Positions 36,832 to 47,391 are shown, counted from the stretch's first letter. The stretch is 64,000 nt of DNA from Burkholderiales bacterium (GCA_026399835.1 JAPLQE010000059.1:1-64000); one strand, 5' to 3'. The notes: generated by a model from the sequence alone, not told the origin. Made by a program: numbers and translations.

Positions 36832-39318
36832 TCAGGCGAGCGACAGCGGCGGGCGCTCGAGTTCGGGTTGCGTGTCAGCGAGCGGCGCCGCGCGATGGCC
36901 ACCGCCGGTCCCGGACGCGGCCGGTTCGCCGCCGGTGACCGATCCGATCGCTCGGTCGAAGGTCGAGTCGTCCGGCGCGATCCGCGCCTGCCCGCGCTGG
37001 AGCATGAAGGCGAACTCGGCGCCCTGCAGCGTCAGGCTCTCCTCGGGCTGCCGGGTCAGGATGAAGAGCTTGCGGGCGGGGCTGATCCAGGCGAGCTTGA
37101 AGACGCGCGCCCCGGCCTCGTCCTCGATCTCGATGCGTTGGCCGCGGCGCATCGCCGACAGCACCTGATCGGACGCCGACACGGTCGGGACGCCCTCGGC
37201 CTCCTCCGTACGCGGCTCGAATCGCACGGTGCCATCGGGCTGCATCCGCACCGAGACCGGCGTGCCGCAGGCCGACGCGGCGGCGGGCGCCGGGGCGGAC
37301 GCGGACTGCGAGCGCTTCTTGGCGGCGGCGATCTCGAGCGCGTGGGCGCGCAGCAGCTCGTCGAAGAACGCGGTCCGCTCGGCGTCGGGGATCTCGACCC
37401 GCGCCAGGCCGTCCTTCATGCCGCGGATCAGGTTGGGCAGCACCGTCGCCAGGCGGACGATCTCGTCCGACTGCTTGGGCGCCACGCTCCAGACGAGGTA
37501 GTCGGCGACATGCATCGCCGCCTCCCAGGCCTGGACGGCGGACTCGCCCTCGTGGTCGGCGCGCTGCCTGGCGAGCACCTGGGTCCACCAGCGATACAGG
37601 AACTCGCGCACGAACGGCGGGGTGTCCTTGTCCAGACGCCGCCCGAGCTCGGTGCGCGCCTCGTCCTGGGCGATCGCGAGCGTCTCGCGCATCGCGGCCT
37701 CGCGGGCCACGGCCGCGAGGCCGGCAGCACGGCGCTCGGACTCGTCGCGCGCGAGCGCCTCGATCTCCTCGAGACAGCGCTGGAAGATCGACAGGTCGGC
37801 GTCGAACTCGGCGACGATGCGGTCGACGACGCGGGCCAGCCCTTCGGTCATCGGCGAACCGCGCCCGAGGTCGGCGTCCGGGTCGGCGCCGACGTCGGAG
37901 ATGCGATCGATCAGCCGGCGCATCGGATGCTGGCGGCGCGCGAAGAAGCTGCGGTCGAGCAGCGCGGCCTTGACCGCGACCACCTGCAGCCGCAGCAGCT
38001 GCTGCTTGATCGAGTCCGGCAGGCGCCGGTCGGAATAGATGTAGTCGAACACCATCGAGACGATCTCGACGGTGATCTGATCGAGGGGCGAGCCCTGTTC
38101 GCGCACCCGCTCCAGGATCGCCGGCAGCATGCCCGCGATGTCGATGCGCTCGGGATCGCGCTGGATCGCGGTCAGCGACGCGACCAGGGGGCGCTGCACC
38201 GGCGCGACCGGGATGTCGGCGACGCCGAACATCGCGGGGTTCGACAGCATCCGCGCGACCTGCATCCGGCCGGCCGGCCGGCCGGCGGTCGCCTCGACCA
38301 TCGCCGCCTGCAGCGCCTCCATCGGATCGAGGATCGCGCCGTAGCCGTCGACCGCCGCAGCGCCATCCTCCTCCCACTGTGCGCCCCCCGGGCCGGGCGA
38401 CGTGCCCGCACGGGACGCGCCACCGCGCGTGGGGGTGCCGTACGTGCCGTCGCCGTGCTGCGACACGCCGCCTTGATTCGGACCACCGTGCTGGCCGCCC
38501 CCCGGACCGCCCTGCTGCGGGCCTGCGCCGGCCGCATCGGGCCCGTGCGCGGCGGACTCGCCGGGGCGCCGGGTCGACGGGAAGGTCTGCACCTGCGGGC
38601 GGATCTTCGGCAGCACGTGGTTCGAGCGCAGCCGCTCGTTGACGGCGGCGTACAGGCCGTTGAGGTTCTGCGACACGTGGGGCTCGAATGCGTCGAGCAG
38701 CGCGACCTTGACGTCGGTGCGGGGCGAGAGCTCGGCGAGCGCATTCTTGAGCGCTTCGAACACCGCCTCCGGCGAGACCGGATGCTTGCCTTCGTCGAAC
38801 CAGTCCCGATCGAGCAGCGCGCCGAGCCGCGCCCGGATGCCCAGCACCTCGTCGGGATCGAGGCGACTCTTGGTGCGACCGATCAGGCGATCGACGCTCA
38901 TCTGGTCGCGGATCGCGTCGTCCGAGACCAGCTGCAGCGGCGCGTCGGCGTCCGTGGCCGCGGTCGCGCCGTCGGCAGCCGATGGCCTGTCCAGCGCGTA
39001 CAGCCGGCGCTCGAAGATGTCGCCGAAGCTGCGCCGGAAGCGGGTCTCGATCTCGGTGCGGTTCTCGCGCACCAGCATCACCGCATCGAGCAGCGCCTGC
39101 TGCTGGTCGGAGCGGAACGAGCGCAGGGCCTCGGCCGTCAGCTCGTCGCTCATCTTGTTGAGGGCGTCGGCGACGACCTGACCCATCCGCTGCAGCACGA
39201 GCTCGCGGCACCCCTCGAGCAGCTCGAAGCGCTTGCGTGAGTGCCCGGGCACGCCGGCGGCGCTCCCGGATCCCGGTTGCGCGCCCACGCTGTCCATCGG
39301 ATGTTCGCTGATCGCCAT
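36832..39318 (-). CDS. DUF1631 family protein
   Basis: An 828-residue cytoplasmic protein of the DUF1631 family, common in Beta- and Gammaproteobacteria and of unknown function. Blocks include the N-terminal FELLEGCRELVLQRMGQVV, the central PVQRPLVASLTAIQRDP, RVREQGSPLDQITVEIVS and FARRQHPMRRLIDRI, and the C-terminal domain that ends with an AWISPARKLFILTRQ strand. A Gly/Gln-rich disordered linker (about 255-320) separates the N-terminal domain. ATG 39318 is chosen over an earlier in-frame GTG/ATG because the extension is not conserved-looking. The RNase-barstar pair follows on the same strand after 24 bases. Confidence 0.85.
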   Translation of the reverse strand: MAISEHPMDSVGAQPGSGSAAGVPGHSRKRFELLEGCRELVLQRMGQVVADALNKMSDELTAEALRSFRSDQQQALLDAVMLVRENRTEIETRFRRSFGDIFERRLYALDRPSAADGATAATDADAPLQLVSDDAIRDQMSVDRLIGRTKSRLDPDEVLGIRARLGALLDRDWFDEGKHPVSPEAVFEALKNALAELSPRTDVKVALLDAFEPHVSQNLNGLYAAVNERLRSNHVLPKIRPQVQTFPSTRRPGESAAHGPDAAGAGPQQGGPGGGQHGGPNQGGVSQHGDGTYGTPTRGGASRAGTSPGPGGAQWEEDGAAAVDGYGAILDPMEALQAAMVEATAGRPAGRMQVARMLSNPAMFGVADIPVAPVQRPLVASLTAIQRDPERIDIAGMLPAILERVREQGSPLDQITVEIVSMVFDYIYSDRRLPDSIKQQLLRLQVVAVKAALLDRSFFARRQHPMRRLIDRISDVGADPDADLGRGSPMTEGLARVVDRIVAEFDADLSIFQRCLEEIEALARDESERRAAGLAAVAREAAMRETLAIAQDEARTELGRRLDKDTPPFVREFLYRWWTQVLARQRADHEGESAVQAWEAAMHVADYLVWSVAPKQSDEIVRLATVLPNLIRGMKDGLARVEIPDAERTAFFDELLRAHALEIAAAKKRSQSASAPAPAAASACGTPVSVRMQPDGTVRFEPRTEEAEGVPTVSASDQVLSAMRRGQRIEIEDEAGARVFKLAWISPARKLFILTRQPEESLTLQGAEFAFMLQRGQARIAPDDSTFDRAIGSVTGGEPAASGTGGGHRAAPLADTQPELERPPLSLA

Positions 39319-39522
39319 GGCCTCGGGGCCGCGAGAGATGCGGCCGACGGCGGGTGGAATCACCTGCCTCGGCGGAGGGTAGCCACGCCGCAGCCACCCC
39401 GCAGGCGGCGAGGGCCCGACGCGCATCGGCGGCCGACGAACGGCACGCGCCCGAATCAGTCGCCTGCCCGCCGGTCGGCCCGCGCCGACCGCAAGGCCCG
39501 CGCGGCCATCCGCCCGTGACGC

Positions 39523-41811
39523 TCAGCGCGTCGCGTTGATGTCCACGATGGTCCAGGCGGTCATGTTGACCAGCCGGCGGACGGTCGAGGACGCCGTCAG
39601 CACATGCACCGGACGGGCCGCGCCGAGCAGCACCGGGCCGATCGCGATGTTGTTGCCGGCCGCGGTCTTCAGCAGGTTGTACGAGATGTTGGCCGCGTCG
39701 ATGTTCGGCAGCACGAGCAGGTTCGCCTCTCCCGACAGCGTGGTCCGCGGCAGCAGCCGGCGCCGGTAGTCGCTGTCGAGCGCCGCGTCGCCATGCATCT
39801 CGCCGTCGATCTCGAGATCCGGCGCACGCTCGCGCAGGATCGCCAGCGCATCGCGCATCTTGACCGCCGAGGGCCGGTTGGAGGAACCGAAGTTCGAGTG
39901 CGACAGCAGCGCCACCGAGGGCTTGATCCCGAATCGGCGCAGCTCTTCGGCGGCCATCAGCGTGATCTCGGCGAGCTCGGCCGCCGAGGGGTCGGCATTG
40001 ACGTGGGTGTCGACCAGCGTGACCTGGCGACCCGGCAGCATCAGCGTGTTCATCGCCGCATAGACGCTCGCGCCAGGCTTGCGGCCGATGACCTCGTCGA
40101 TGAACTGCAGGTGCAGGGAATACGGGCCGAATGAGCCGCACAGCATGCCGTCGGCCTCGCCGCGGTGGACCATCAGCGCGCCGATCAGCGTGTTGCGCCG
40201 GCGGACCTCGATCTGCGCGTACTCGGGCGTGACGCCCTTCCTCTCGACCAGCGCGTGGTAGGTCTGCCAGTAGTCGCGGAAACGCTCGTCCCACTCGGGG
40301 TTGATGATGCCGAAATCGCGCCCGGCCCGGATGCGCAGGCCGAAGCGCTCGATGCGGCGCTCGATCACCGCAGGCCGCCCGACGAGGATCGGCTTGGCGA
40401 GCTTGTCGTCGACGACCTGCTGGACCGCGCGCAGCACGCGTTCGTCCTCGCCCTCCGCATAGACGATCCGCCGGGTCTCGCCGCGCCGCGCCGCCGAGAA
40501 GATCGGCTTCATGAAGTTGCCCGAGTGATAGACGAACTGCTCGAGCTGCGAGCGGTACGCATCGAAGTCGGCGATCGGGCGCGCGGCGACGCCCGAGTCC
40601 ATCGCAGCGCGGGCGACCGCGGGGGCGATCTTCACGATCAGCCGCGGGTCGAAGGGCCGCGGGATCAGGAACTCGGGGCCGAACGCCTGGCCGGGCCCGC
40701 CGTAGGCGGCGGTCACGACGTCCGACTGCTCGGCGCGGGCGAGCTCGGCGACCGCGCGGACCGCGGCGATCTCCATCTCGCGGTTGATCGTCGTCGCGCC
40801 CACGTCGAGCGCGCCTCGGAACAGGAACGGGAACACGAGGACGTTGTTGACCTGGTTCGGATAGTCGCTGCGGCCGGTCGCGATGATCGCGTCGTCGCGG
40901 ACCTCGCGCACGAGCTCGGGCAGGATCTCGGGCGTCGGGTTCGCGAGCGCGAGGATGATCGGCTTCGCCGCCATCTTCGCGACCATCTCGGGCTTGAGCA
41001 CGCCGCCGGCCGACAGGCCGAGGAAGACGTCGGCGCCCGCGATCACGTCGGCGAGCGTGCGGGCCTCGGTCGGCTGGGCAAAGCGCGCCTTCTCTTCGTC
41101 CATCAGCACGGTCCGGCCGGTGTAGACGACGCCTTCGATGTCGGTGACCCAGATCTGCTCCCGAGCGAAACCCAGGTCGAGCAGCAGGTCGAGGCAGGCG
41201 AGCGCGGCGGCGCCGGCGCCGCTGACCACCAGCTTGCAGTCGGCGACGCGCTTTCCGACCACCTCCAGGCCATTGAGGATCGCCGCACCGACGACCACCG
41301 CGGTGCCGTGCTGGTCGTCGTGGAACACGGGGATCTTCATCCGCTCGCGCAGCCGGCGCTCGACGTGGAAGCACTCGGGCGCCTTGATGTCCTCGAGGTT
41401 GATGCCGCCGAAGGTCGGCTCGAGCGCTGCGATGATATCGACCAGCTTGTCCGGATCGGTCTCGTCGATCTCGATGTCGAAGACGTCGATCCCGGCGAAC
41501 TTCTTGAACAGCACGCCCTTGCCTTCCATCACCGGCTTGGCGGCCAGCGGCCCGATCGCGCCGAGCCCGAGCACCGCGGTGCCGTTGGTGATGACCGCGA
41601 CCAGGTTGCCCCGCGCGGTGTACCGGAAGGCATTGGCCGGATCCTCGACGATCATCTCGCAGGCGGCGGCCACGCCCGGCGAATACGCCAGCGCCAGGTC
41701 GCGCTGGTTGACCAGGCTCTTGGTGGGGGTGACCGAGATCTTTCCGGGGCGGCCCTGCTCGTGGTATTCGAGCGCCGCACGGCGCAGGTCTGGATTCATC
41801 GGCTGGGCCAT
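39523..41811 (-). CDS. maeB: NADP-dependent malic enzyme with phosphotransacetylase-like domain
   Basis: A 762-residue MaeB-type protein. Residues about 1-430 are the malic enzyme, with [27 protein letters not shown] and [14 protein letters not shown] for substrate and NADP binding. Residues about 445-762 form a phosphotransacetylase-like domain ([20 protein letters not shown] through [17 protein letters not shown]) that in studied homologues regulates through acetyl-CoA but has no transferase activity. It oxidatively decarboxylates malate to pyruvate and supplies NADPH. The divergent histidine kinase gene lies across a long gap. Confidence 0.93.
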   Translation of the reverse strand: MAQPMNPDLRRAALEYHEQGRPGKISVTPTKSLVNQRDLALAYSPGVAAACEMIVEDPANAFRYTARGNLVAVITNGTAVLGLGAIGPLAAKPVMEGKGVLFKKFAGIDVFDIEIDETDPDKLVDIIAALEPTFGGINLEDIKAPECFHVERRLRERMKIPVFHDDQHGTAVVVGAAILNGLEVVGKRVADCKLVVSGAGAAALACLDLLLDLGFAREQIWVTDIEGVVYTGRTVLMDEEKARFAQPTEARTLADVIAGADVFLGLSAGGVLKPEMVAKMAAKPIILALANPTPEILPELVREVRDDAIIATGRSDYPNQVNNVLVFPFLFRGALDVGATTINREMEIAAVRAVAELARAEQSDVVTAAYGGPGQAFGPEFLIPRPFDPRLIVKIAPAVARAAMDSGVAARPIADFDAYRSQLEQFVYHSGNFMKPIFSAARRGETRRIVYAEGEDERVLRAVQQVVDDKLAKPILVGRPAVIERRIERFGLRIRAGRDFGIINPEWDERFRDYWQTYHALVERKGVTPEYAQIEVRRRNTLIGALMVHRGEADGMLCGSFGPYSLHLQFIDEVIGRKPGASVYAAMNTLMLPGRQVTLVDTHVNADPSAAELAEITLMAAEELRRFGIKPSVALLSHSNFGSSNRPSAVKMRDALAILRERAPDLEIDGEMHGDAALDSDYRRRLLPRTTLSGEANLLVLPNIDAANISYNLLKTAAGNNIAIGPVLLGAARPVHVLTASSTVRRLVNMTAWTIVDINATR

Positions 41812-42172
41812 CGCGAGGCGCCTCGTTTCGTCTTGTGGGGGAGCGGCTGCATTATCACCCGGCGCGCACGCGCCTTCGGTCGCCCCAGGACGCACCGGTC
41901 CGGTGCAAGGCGGCCGAGGCATCGACCGGAGCCCGTCACGGGACCCGCCGGCTGTTGCGTGCAGGTGACGCCGGAGGGCCAGCGCCCGGCGCCTGCGAGA
42001 CCCGCCGGTCGGCCCCGCGCGGTCGGCCGGCGGGCGGCCGGCGGGCGGCCGGCCGGCGGCCCCGGCGCCACACGAGCGCGCCCGCCGATGCGGCTAAGCT
42101 TCCTTGGTCGGGCACCTCGTCCCGGCACGCGGGACCGGGGCGAACACCGAAGATCAACGGACGACAGAGCGG
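41812..42172. other. Divergent intergenic region between maeB and the hybrid kinase
   Basis: These 361 bases contain no convincing gene. They must hold promoters for both neighbours. The only structure seen is a GC-rich tandem repeat near 42024 and an upstream inverted copy of part of it (CCCGCCGG at 42001-42008 pairing with CCGGCGGG at 42027-42034). Confidence 0.5.
42024..42052. repeat. GC-rich 11-base tandem repeat
   Basis: CGGCCGGCGGG occurs twice head to tail (42024-42034, 42035-42045) followed by a partial third copy to 42052. It lies in the divergent region upstream of the hybrid kinase gene. It may be a replication-slippage product; no function is evident. Confidence 0.6.
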
Positions 42173-43429
42173 ATGCGATCGATGGGTGGTGGACACGACG
42201 ACGCGCCGGGCGAAGTCGGCGCGCGCGCCGGACGCGGGGCGACGCCCGTCCATCCGGCGCAGGAGGACGCCCGGGCGCAGGTCGGCGCACCGGCCGCCGG
42301 CGCGATCCGGCGCACGCCCGACGAACTGCTGTCGACGATCGGCCACGACCTGCGCGTGCCCCTGAACGGCCTCGTGGGCATGGTCGAGATGCTGCGCGGC
42401 ACGCGCCTCGACGGCGAGCAGCGCTGCTATGTCGACGCGCTGCAGCGCTCGGCCGACGCGCTGGTGGGCGTGGTCGACGAAATGCTGGACCTGTCGAGCA
42501 TCCACGGCGGCCGCGTGGGCCTGGCGCGCGGCGCGTTCTCGCCGCAGCGGGTCGCTCAGGACGTGATCGCGCTGCTGCGCCCGCGCGCCGAGCGCAAGGG
42601 GCTGTCGCTGCTGTTCTGGTGCCGCGCGATGCCGGAGCGGCTGCTCGGTGACTCGATCCGCCTGCAGCAGGTCGTGACGAAGCTGCTATCCCATGCGATC
42701 GAGTCGACGACGCGCGGCGAGGTGCGGCTGGAGCTGTCGGCGCTGCCGCAGCCGGACGGGCGCTGGCGGCTGCAGGGCACTGTCGCCGACACCGGCGCGG
42801 GGCCCGACGCGGCGCAGCGCCACCGCCCCGAGGGCCTGTTCGCCGGCGAGGCCGCGGGGACGGCGTTCCGCGAGGTGTCCTCGGAGCTGGGGCTCGCGGT
42901 CTGCGCACGCCTGCTCGCGCTGATGGGCGGCACGCTCGGCCTCGACAGCCGGCCGGGCGAAGGCACGCGTCTGCGGTTCGAAGCGGTGTTCGAGTGCGAA
43001 GCCCCCACCGGCCCGACGTCGGGCGCACCGGCCACGCTGGCCGGCCTGCGGGTGCTGGTGGTCGACGACGACGCGGTCTCCCGCACGCTGGCGCTCGGGG
43101 TGCTCGGCCGGCTCGGCATCGCGGCCCGCGTCGCGCACGACGCGCGGGAGGCGATCGTCGAGGTCGCCGAGCATGCCTTCGACGTCGTCGTGATGGACGT
43201 CAGGATGCCCGGCCTCGACGGGCTCGAGGCGACGCGGGCGATCCGCGCGCTGCCGTCCGGCGCGAACCAGCCGTGGATCGTCGCGCTCACCGCGGCGCTG
43301 CAGGTCGACGACCGGAGTCGGTGCATCGAGTCCGGCATGGACGACTTCATCGTCAAGCCCTTCCGCGCCGAGACGCTGAAGGACACGCTGCAGCGCGCGC
43401 TGCAGCGACTGGGTTCGTCGCCCGCCTGA
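42173..43429 (+). CDS. Soluble hybrid histidine kinase with altered ATP-binding N box
   Basis: A 418-residue protein with no membrane helices or sensor domain. A disordered N-terminus (1-48) leads to a HisKA domain with phosphoacceptor His58 in STIGHDLRVPLNG, an ATPase domain (about 155-275) and a C-terminal receiver (292-410) with Asp342 and Lys395. The G1 box DTGAG (206-210) and the G2-like GLAVCARLLALMGG are present, but the N-box asparagine that binds Mg-ATP is replaced by histidine (LLSHAIE, His174). Autokinase activity is therefore doubtful. ATG 42182 is an alternative start. The partner is unknown; the HPt protein at 31 kb is a candidate. Confidence 0.85.
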   Translation: MRSMGGGHDDAPGEVGARAGRGATPVHPAQEDARAQVGAPAAGAIRRTPDELLSTIGHDLRVPLNGLVGMVEMLRGTRLDGEQRCYVDALQRSADALVGVVDEMLDLSSIHGGRVGLARGAFSPQRVAQDVIALLRPRAERKGLSLLFWCRAMPERLLGDSIRLQQVVTKLLSHAIESTTRGEVRLELSALPQPDGRWRLQGTVADTGAGPDAAQRHRPEGLFAGEAAGTAFREVSSELGLAVCARLLALMGGTLGLDSRPGEGTRLRFEAVFECEAPTGPTSGAPATLAGLRVLVVDDDAVSRTLALGVLGRLGIAARVAHDAREAIVEVAEHAFDVVVMDVRMPGLDGLEATRAIRALPSGANQPWIVALTAALQVDDRSRCIESGMDDFIVKPFRAETLKDTLQRALQRLGSSPA

Positions 43430-43447
43430 GGACCGGCGCGGCGCGCC

Positions 43448-46400
43448 TCAAGCCAGAGCGCGCTCCAGCACGCGGGCGACGTGCAGCGCCTCGCGCGAGG
43501 CACCGTCGGCGATCTGATGGCGGCAGCTGGTGCCGTCGGCGACGATCAGCGTGTCGGCGCCCGCGGCGCGCACCGCGGGCAGCAGCGCGGCCTCGGCCAT
43601 CTTCATCGAGACCTCAAGGTGCGCGGCCTCGTAGCCGAAGCTGCCGGCCATGCCGCAGCAGCTCGACTCGATCGGCTCGACGGTCAGGCCCGGGATCAGC
43701 CGCAGCACGGCGAGTGTCGGCGCGAAGGCGTCGAACGCCTTCTGGTGGCAATGCCCGTGCACCTTGGCGCGCGATTGCGGCAGCGCCTTGAGGGCGAGCG
43801 AGAGCCGGCCCGCCGCATGCTCGGCGACGAGGAACTCCTCGAAGAGCATCGCCTTCGAGGCCAGCAGGCGGGCGGCGCCCGGGCGGCCGACGGCCTCGTC
43901 GAGCCGCAGCGCGAGGAACTCGTCGCGCAGCGTCAGCAGGCACGAGGGCTCGAGCCCGACGATCGCGACGCCCCGCTCGGCGAAGGGCAGCAGCGCCGCC
44001 AGCGTTCGCGTGGCCTCGAGCCGGGCCTCGTCGACCAGGCCGGCCGACAGGAAGCTGCGGCCGCAGCACAGCGGTCGCTCGCCTTCGGCGATGCCCGAGC
44101 CGCGCGCACCGGCGACCTGCACGCGGTAGCCCGCGGCGCGCAGCACGCGCAGCGCGGCATGCGCGTTCTCCGGCTCGAAGTGCTCGTCGAAGGTGTCGAC
44201 CCAGAGCACCACCTCGCGGGCGTCCGCGGACGGCGCCACGTCCGCGCCGCGCCCGCCCGCATCGCTCGCGCCGGCGGCATGGCGCCGCGCGAGCGTGCGC
44301 AGGAAGCCATCGCGCCGGAACCGGGGCAGCGTGCGCCGGGCGCTCAGTCCGAGCCAGCGCTCGGTGAGCGCGGCCAGGCCGGGTACCGTGTCGCGCAGGT
44401 TGGCGAGCGGCGCGAGGCGCGCGGCCTTCGAGGCCCAGCGCGGCAGGTAGGCGATCAGCCTGGCCCGCGCCGAGAGCCCGTGCTTCGCCTGCCAGTGGTG
44501 CAGGAACTCGGTCTTCATGCGTGCCATGTCGACGCCCGTCGGACACTCGCGCCGGCAGCCCTTGCACTGCACGCAGAGGTCCATCGCGTCGCGCACCGCC
44601 GGCGAGGCGAGCCCGTCGGGGCCGAGCTGACCGCTGACCGCCAGGCGCAGCGTGTTCGCGCGGCCGCGGGTGACGTGCGCCTCGTCGCGCGTGGCGCGGT
44701 ACGAGGGGCACATCGTGCCGGCGTCGAACTTGCGGCAGTGCCCGTTGTTGTTGCACATCTCGACGGCCTTGCCGAAGCCGCCGGCCGGATCGCCGCCGGC
44801 GCCCGGGGGCGAGATGGCGACGCCGTTGCCCTCGCGCACCCAGCCCGCTCGGGTGGCGTCGGCGTCGGACGGATCGTTGGCGCGGTTCCAGTCCGACCAG
44901 TCGAGCGCGGTCGCCAGCGGGCGGATCGCATAGCCCGGCGCGAACCGGAAGAGGCTCGCGTCGTCCATCCGCGTGGGCCGCACGATCTTGCCCGGGTTCA
45001 TGCGGTCGTCCGGATCGAACAGGCCCTTGACCTCCTCGAAGGCACGCACCAGCCGCGGTCCGAACTGCCAGGCGACCCACTCGCTGCGGACCAGGCCGTC
45101 GCCGTGCTCGCCGGAGAACGCGCCCTTGTACTCGCGCACCATCCCGGCGGCCTCCTCGGCGATCGCGCGCATCTTCGCGGCGCCGCCGCCGTGCTCGCGC
45201 AGGTCGAGGATCGGGCGCACGTGCAGCGTGCCGACCGAGGCGTGCGCATACCAGGTGCCCTGCGTGCCGTGCCGGCGGAACACCTCGGTGAGTCGCGCGG
45301 TGTAGTCGGCCAGGTGCTCGAGCGGCACCGCGCAGTCCTCGATGAAGGACACCGGCTTGCCGTCGCCCTTCATCGACATCATGATGTTCAGACCCGCCTT
45401 GCGGACCTCCCAGAGCGCCTTCTGGCGGGGCTCGTCGACCAGGTCGACGACGCTGCCCGGCAGCCCCAGGTCCGCCATCAGCTCGTGCAGGCGCGGCAGC
45501 TTCGCGAGTTGCGCGTCCCGCGTCTCGCCGGCGAATTCCACCAGCAGCACCGCCTGCGGCTCGCCGACCAGCGCCGAGTCGATGGTCGGGCGGAACGACG
45601 GGTTCGCGCGCGACAGCTCGATCATCGTGCGGTCGACCAGCTCCACCGCGACCGGCCCGAGCCGTACGATGTGCTGGGCGGACACCATCGACTGCTGGAA
45701 GCTCGGGAACGACACCACCCCCAGCACCTTCGCGCCCGGCAGCGGGGCGAGCTTGAGCGTGAGCCGGCGCGTCCAGGCGAGCGTGCCCTCCGAGCCGACC
45801 AGCAGGTGGGCGAGGTTCAGCGAGCCGTCGGCGGTGTACGGGCGCTCCGAGCGCGGCTCGAAGACGTCGAGGTTGTAGCCCCCGACCCGGCGCATCACCG
45901 TCGGCCAGACCCGCCGGATCTCGTCGCGCTCGCGGTCGGCGATCGCGTGCAGCCCGCTGACGATCTCGCGGATCCGCTGGTTCGACAGGCTCATGTCGCC
46001 GGCCGAGCCGTCGCCGCGGGTGAACGTGCCCCAGTAGCCCTGCGTGCCGTCGGCGAGGATCGCGTCGATGCCCGCGACGTTGTGCACCATGTTGCCGTAG
46101 GCGATCGAGCGCGAACCGCAGGAGTTGTTGCCGGCCATGCCGCCCAGCGTCGCCTGCGCCGAGGTCGAGACGTCGACCGGGAACCACAGCCCGTGCGGCT
46201 TGAGCCGCGCATTCAGCGCATCGAGCGCGAGGCCCGGCTGCACGGTGACCGTCGCGTTCGCGGGGTCGGCCTTCGCCGCCTGCTCGTCGAAGCCGACCAC
46301 CTCGTTGAGCCACTTCGAGTGGTCGATCACCAGGGCCGCGCCGATCGTCTGCCCGCATTGCGAGGTGCCGCCGCCGCGCGGCAGCACCGGCACCTTCAGG

Positions 46401-46633
46401 TCGCGCGCGACATCCAGCGCGATCGCCAGGTCGGCCTCGGTGCGCGGCACCGCGACGCCGATCGGCTCGACCTGGTAGACCGAGGCATCGGTCGAATAGC
46501 GGCCACGCGAGCCGGCATCGAACAGCACGTCGCCCTGCATCTCGCGGCGCAGCCGGGTGGCGAGGTCGCCGCGGGCCAGCCGCGGAGACAGGAACACGCG
46601 GCGCGTGCCGTCGATGCGTTCGGGGGCGTTCAT
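43448..46633 (-). CDS. FAD-linked oxidase with 4Fe-4S and cysteine-rich domains (D-2-hydroxyacid dehydrogenase type)
   Basis: A 1061-residue three-part protein of the YdiJ/GlcD-plus-GlcF type. Residues about 40-270 are the FAD-binding PCMH domain (PRGGGTSQCGQ, LGGMAGNNSCG). About 280-560 form the FAD oxidase C-terminal domain (GEHGDGLVRSEW, DPDDRMNPGKIV). A ferredoxin-like region follows, with cysteines 687, 690, 693 and 697, and a C-terminal CCG domain has GHCHQKAF and SSCCGMAGSFGYE. Such enzymes oxidise 2-hydroxyacids such as D-lactate, glycolate or 2-hydroxyglutarate and pass electrons to the respiratory chain. Its ATG overlaps the GntR stop by four bases, so the pair is coupled. The substrate is unproven. 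Confidence 0.88.
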   Translation of the reverse strand: MNAPERIDGTRRVFLSPRLARGDLATRLRREMQGDVLFDAGSRGRYSTDASVYQVEPIGVAVPRTEADLAIALDVARDLKVPVLPRGGGTSQCGQTIGAALVIDHSKWLNEVVGFDEQAAKADPANATVTVQPGLALDALNARLKPHGLWFPVDVSTSAQATLGGMAGNNSCGSRSIAYGNMVHNVAGIDAILADGTQGYWGTFTRGDGSAGDMSLSNQRIREIVSGLHAIADRERDEIRRVWPTVMRRVGGYNLDVFEPRSERPYTADGSLNLAHLLVGSEGTLAWTRRLTLKLAPLPGAKVLGVVSFPSFQQSMVSAQHIVRLGPVAVELVDRTMIELSRANPSFRPTIDSALVGEPQAVLLVEFAGETRDAQLAKLPRLHELMADLGLPGSVVDLVDEPRQKALWEVRKAGLNIMMSMKGDGKPVSFIEDCAVPLEHLADYTARLTEVFRRHGTQGTWYAHASVGTLHVRPILDLREHGGGAAKMRAIAEEAAGMVREYKGAFSGEHGDGLVRSEWVAWQFGPRLVRAFEEVKGLFDPDDRMNPGKIVRPTRMDDASLFRFAPGYAIRPLATALDWSDWNRANDPSDADATRAGWVREGNGVAISPPGAGGDPAGGFGKAVEMCNNNGHCRKFDAGTMCPSYRATRDEAHVTRGRANTLRLAVSGQLGPDGLASPAVRDAMDLCVQCKGCRRECPTGVDMARMKTEFLHHWQAKHGLSARARLIAYLPRWASKAARLAPLANLRDTVPGLAALTERWLGLSARRTLPRFRRDGFLRTLARRHAAGASDAGGRGADVAPSADAREVVLWVDTFDEHFEPENAHAALRVLRAAGYRVQVAGARGSGIAEGERPLCCGRSFLSAGLVDEARLEATRTLAALLPFAERGVAIVGLEPSCLLTLRDEFLALRLDEAVGRPGAARLLASKAMLFEEFLVAEHAAGRLSLALKALPQSRAKVHGHCHQKAFDAFAPTLAVLRLIPGLTVEPIESSCCGMAGSFGYEAAHLEVSMKMAEAALLPAVRAAGADTLIVADGTSCRHQIADGASREALHVARVLERALA

Positions 46634-47391
46634 CGGAAGTCCTCCGCGGGGTCGCCGTCGGCGCCGCGCACGGCCGGCGGCGGGGGCGCGCCGGCATCGA
46701 GCTGCGCGAGCACGGTCGCGCGCTTGTGGTCCAGGTGCCCGCGCATCACCGCAGCGAGCCGCTCGCCGTCGCCCGCGTCGAGCGCATCGATCATCGCCGC
46801 GTGCTCGGCGACCGCCGCGTCCCACTTGTCGCGGTTCAGGTTCGAGCGAAAGCGCAGCGACTGGAGCCGCGCGTTCAGGCGCGCATAGGTGTCGGCCAGC
46901 ACCGGATTGCGCGCGCAGGCGACCAGGCGGCGGTGGATGCTGCTGTTGAGCCGGTAGTAGGCCGGCAGGTCGCGGCGGGCGTGCGCGGCGAGCATCTCGA
47001 AGTGCAGCGCGCGCAGCTCGTCGCGCTCGGCGGCGGTCGCACGCTCGGCCGCGAGCCCGCCGGCGAGCGACTCGAGCGCGGCCATCAGCTCGAATGCATG
47101 CTCGACGTCCTGGCGCGACAGCGCCGCGACCACCGCACCGCGATTCGGCTGCAGCTCGACGATGCCTTCGCCCGCGAGCGTGCGGAAGGCCTCCCGCAGC
47201 GGCGTGCGCGAGACGCCGAGCTGCTCGCAGAGCACACGCTCGTTCAGGTGCGCGCCCGGGGCGAGCACGCCTTCGACGATCAGCCCGCGCAGCCGCTCTG
47301 CGACCGCCTCGTGCAGGACCCGGCGATCGGGCGCGGTCGGCGAGGGTCCGGCGGGCGCAGCGGCTTCGGAAGACAGGCTGTCGAGTTGCAT
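46630..47391 (-). CDS. GntR family regulator with FCD ligand domain
   Basis: A 253-residue FadR-subfamily regulator. The N-terminal winged helix contains RLRGLIVEGVLAPGAHLNE and GVSRTPLREAFRTLAGEG; the C-terminal helical FCD domain (about 100-235) includes the metal/ligand histidines in NSSIHRRLV and AEHAAMIDAL. FCD regulators usually respond to small carboxylic acids. It is transcribed with the FAD dehydrogenase and away from the aminotransferase gene, and its likely operator lies in the gap between. The frame is open further upstream but crosses that operator, so ATG 47391 is preferred. Confidence 0.9.
   Translation of the reverse strand: MQLDSLSSEAAAPAGPSPTAPDRRVLHEAVAERLRGLIVEGVLAPGAHLNERVLCEQLGVSRTPLREAFRTLAGEGIVELQPNRGAVVAALSRQDVEHAFELMAALESLAGGLAAERATAAERDELRALHFEMLAAHARRDLPAYYRLNSSIHRRLVACARNPVLADTYARLNARLQSLRFRSNLNRDKWDAAVAEHAAMIDALDAGDGERLAAVMRGHLDHKRATVLAQLDAGAPPPPAVRGADGDPAEDFR

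Noticed and set aside
42024-42052. Possible CRISPR-like or mobile repeat
   Set aside because: Only 2.6 copies of an 11-base unit with no spacers; no cas genes or transposase present.
42104-42172. TTG-initiated N-terminal extension of the hybrid kinase
   Set aside because: It requires a rare start codon without a ribosome site and adds unconserved residues.
40165-42651. Long plus-strand open frames opposite maeB and similar ones elsewhere
   Set aside because: They are antisense shadows of GC-rich genes, with Arg/Ala/Gly-heavy translations and no family motifs.
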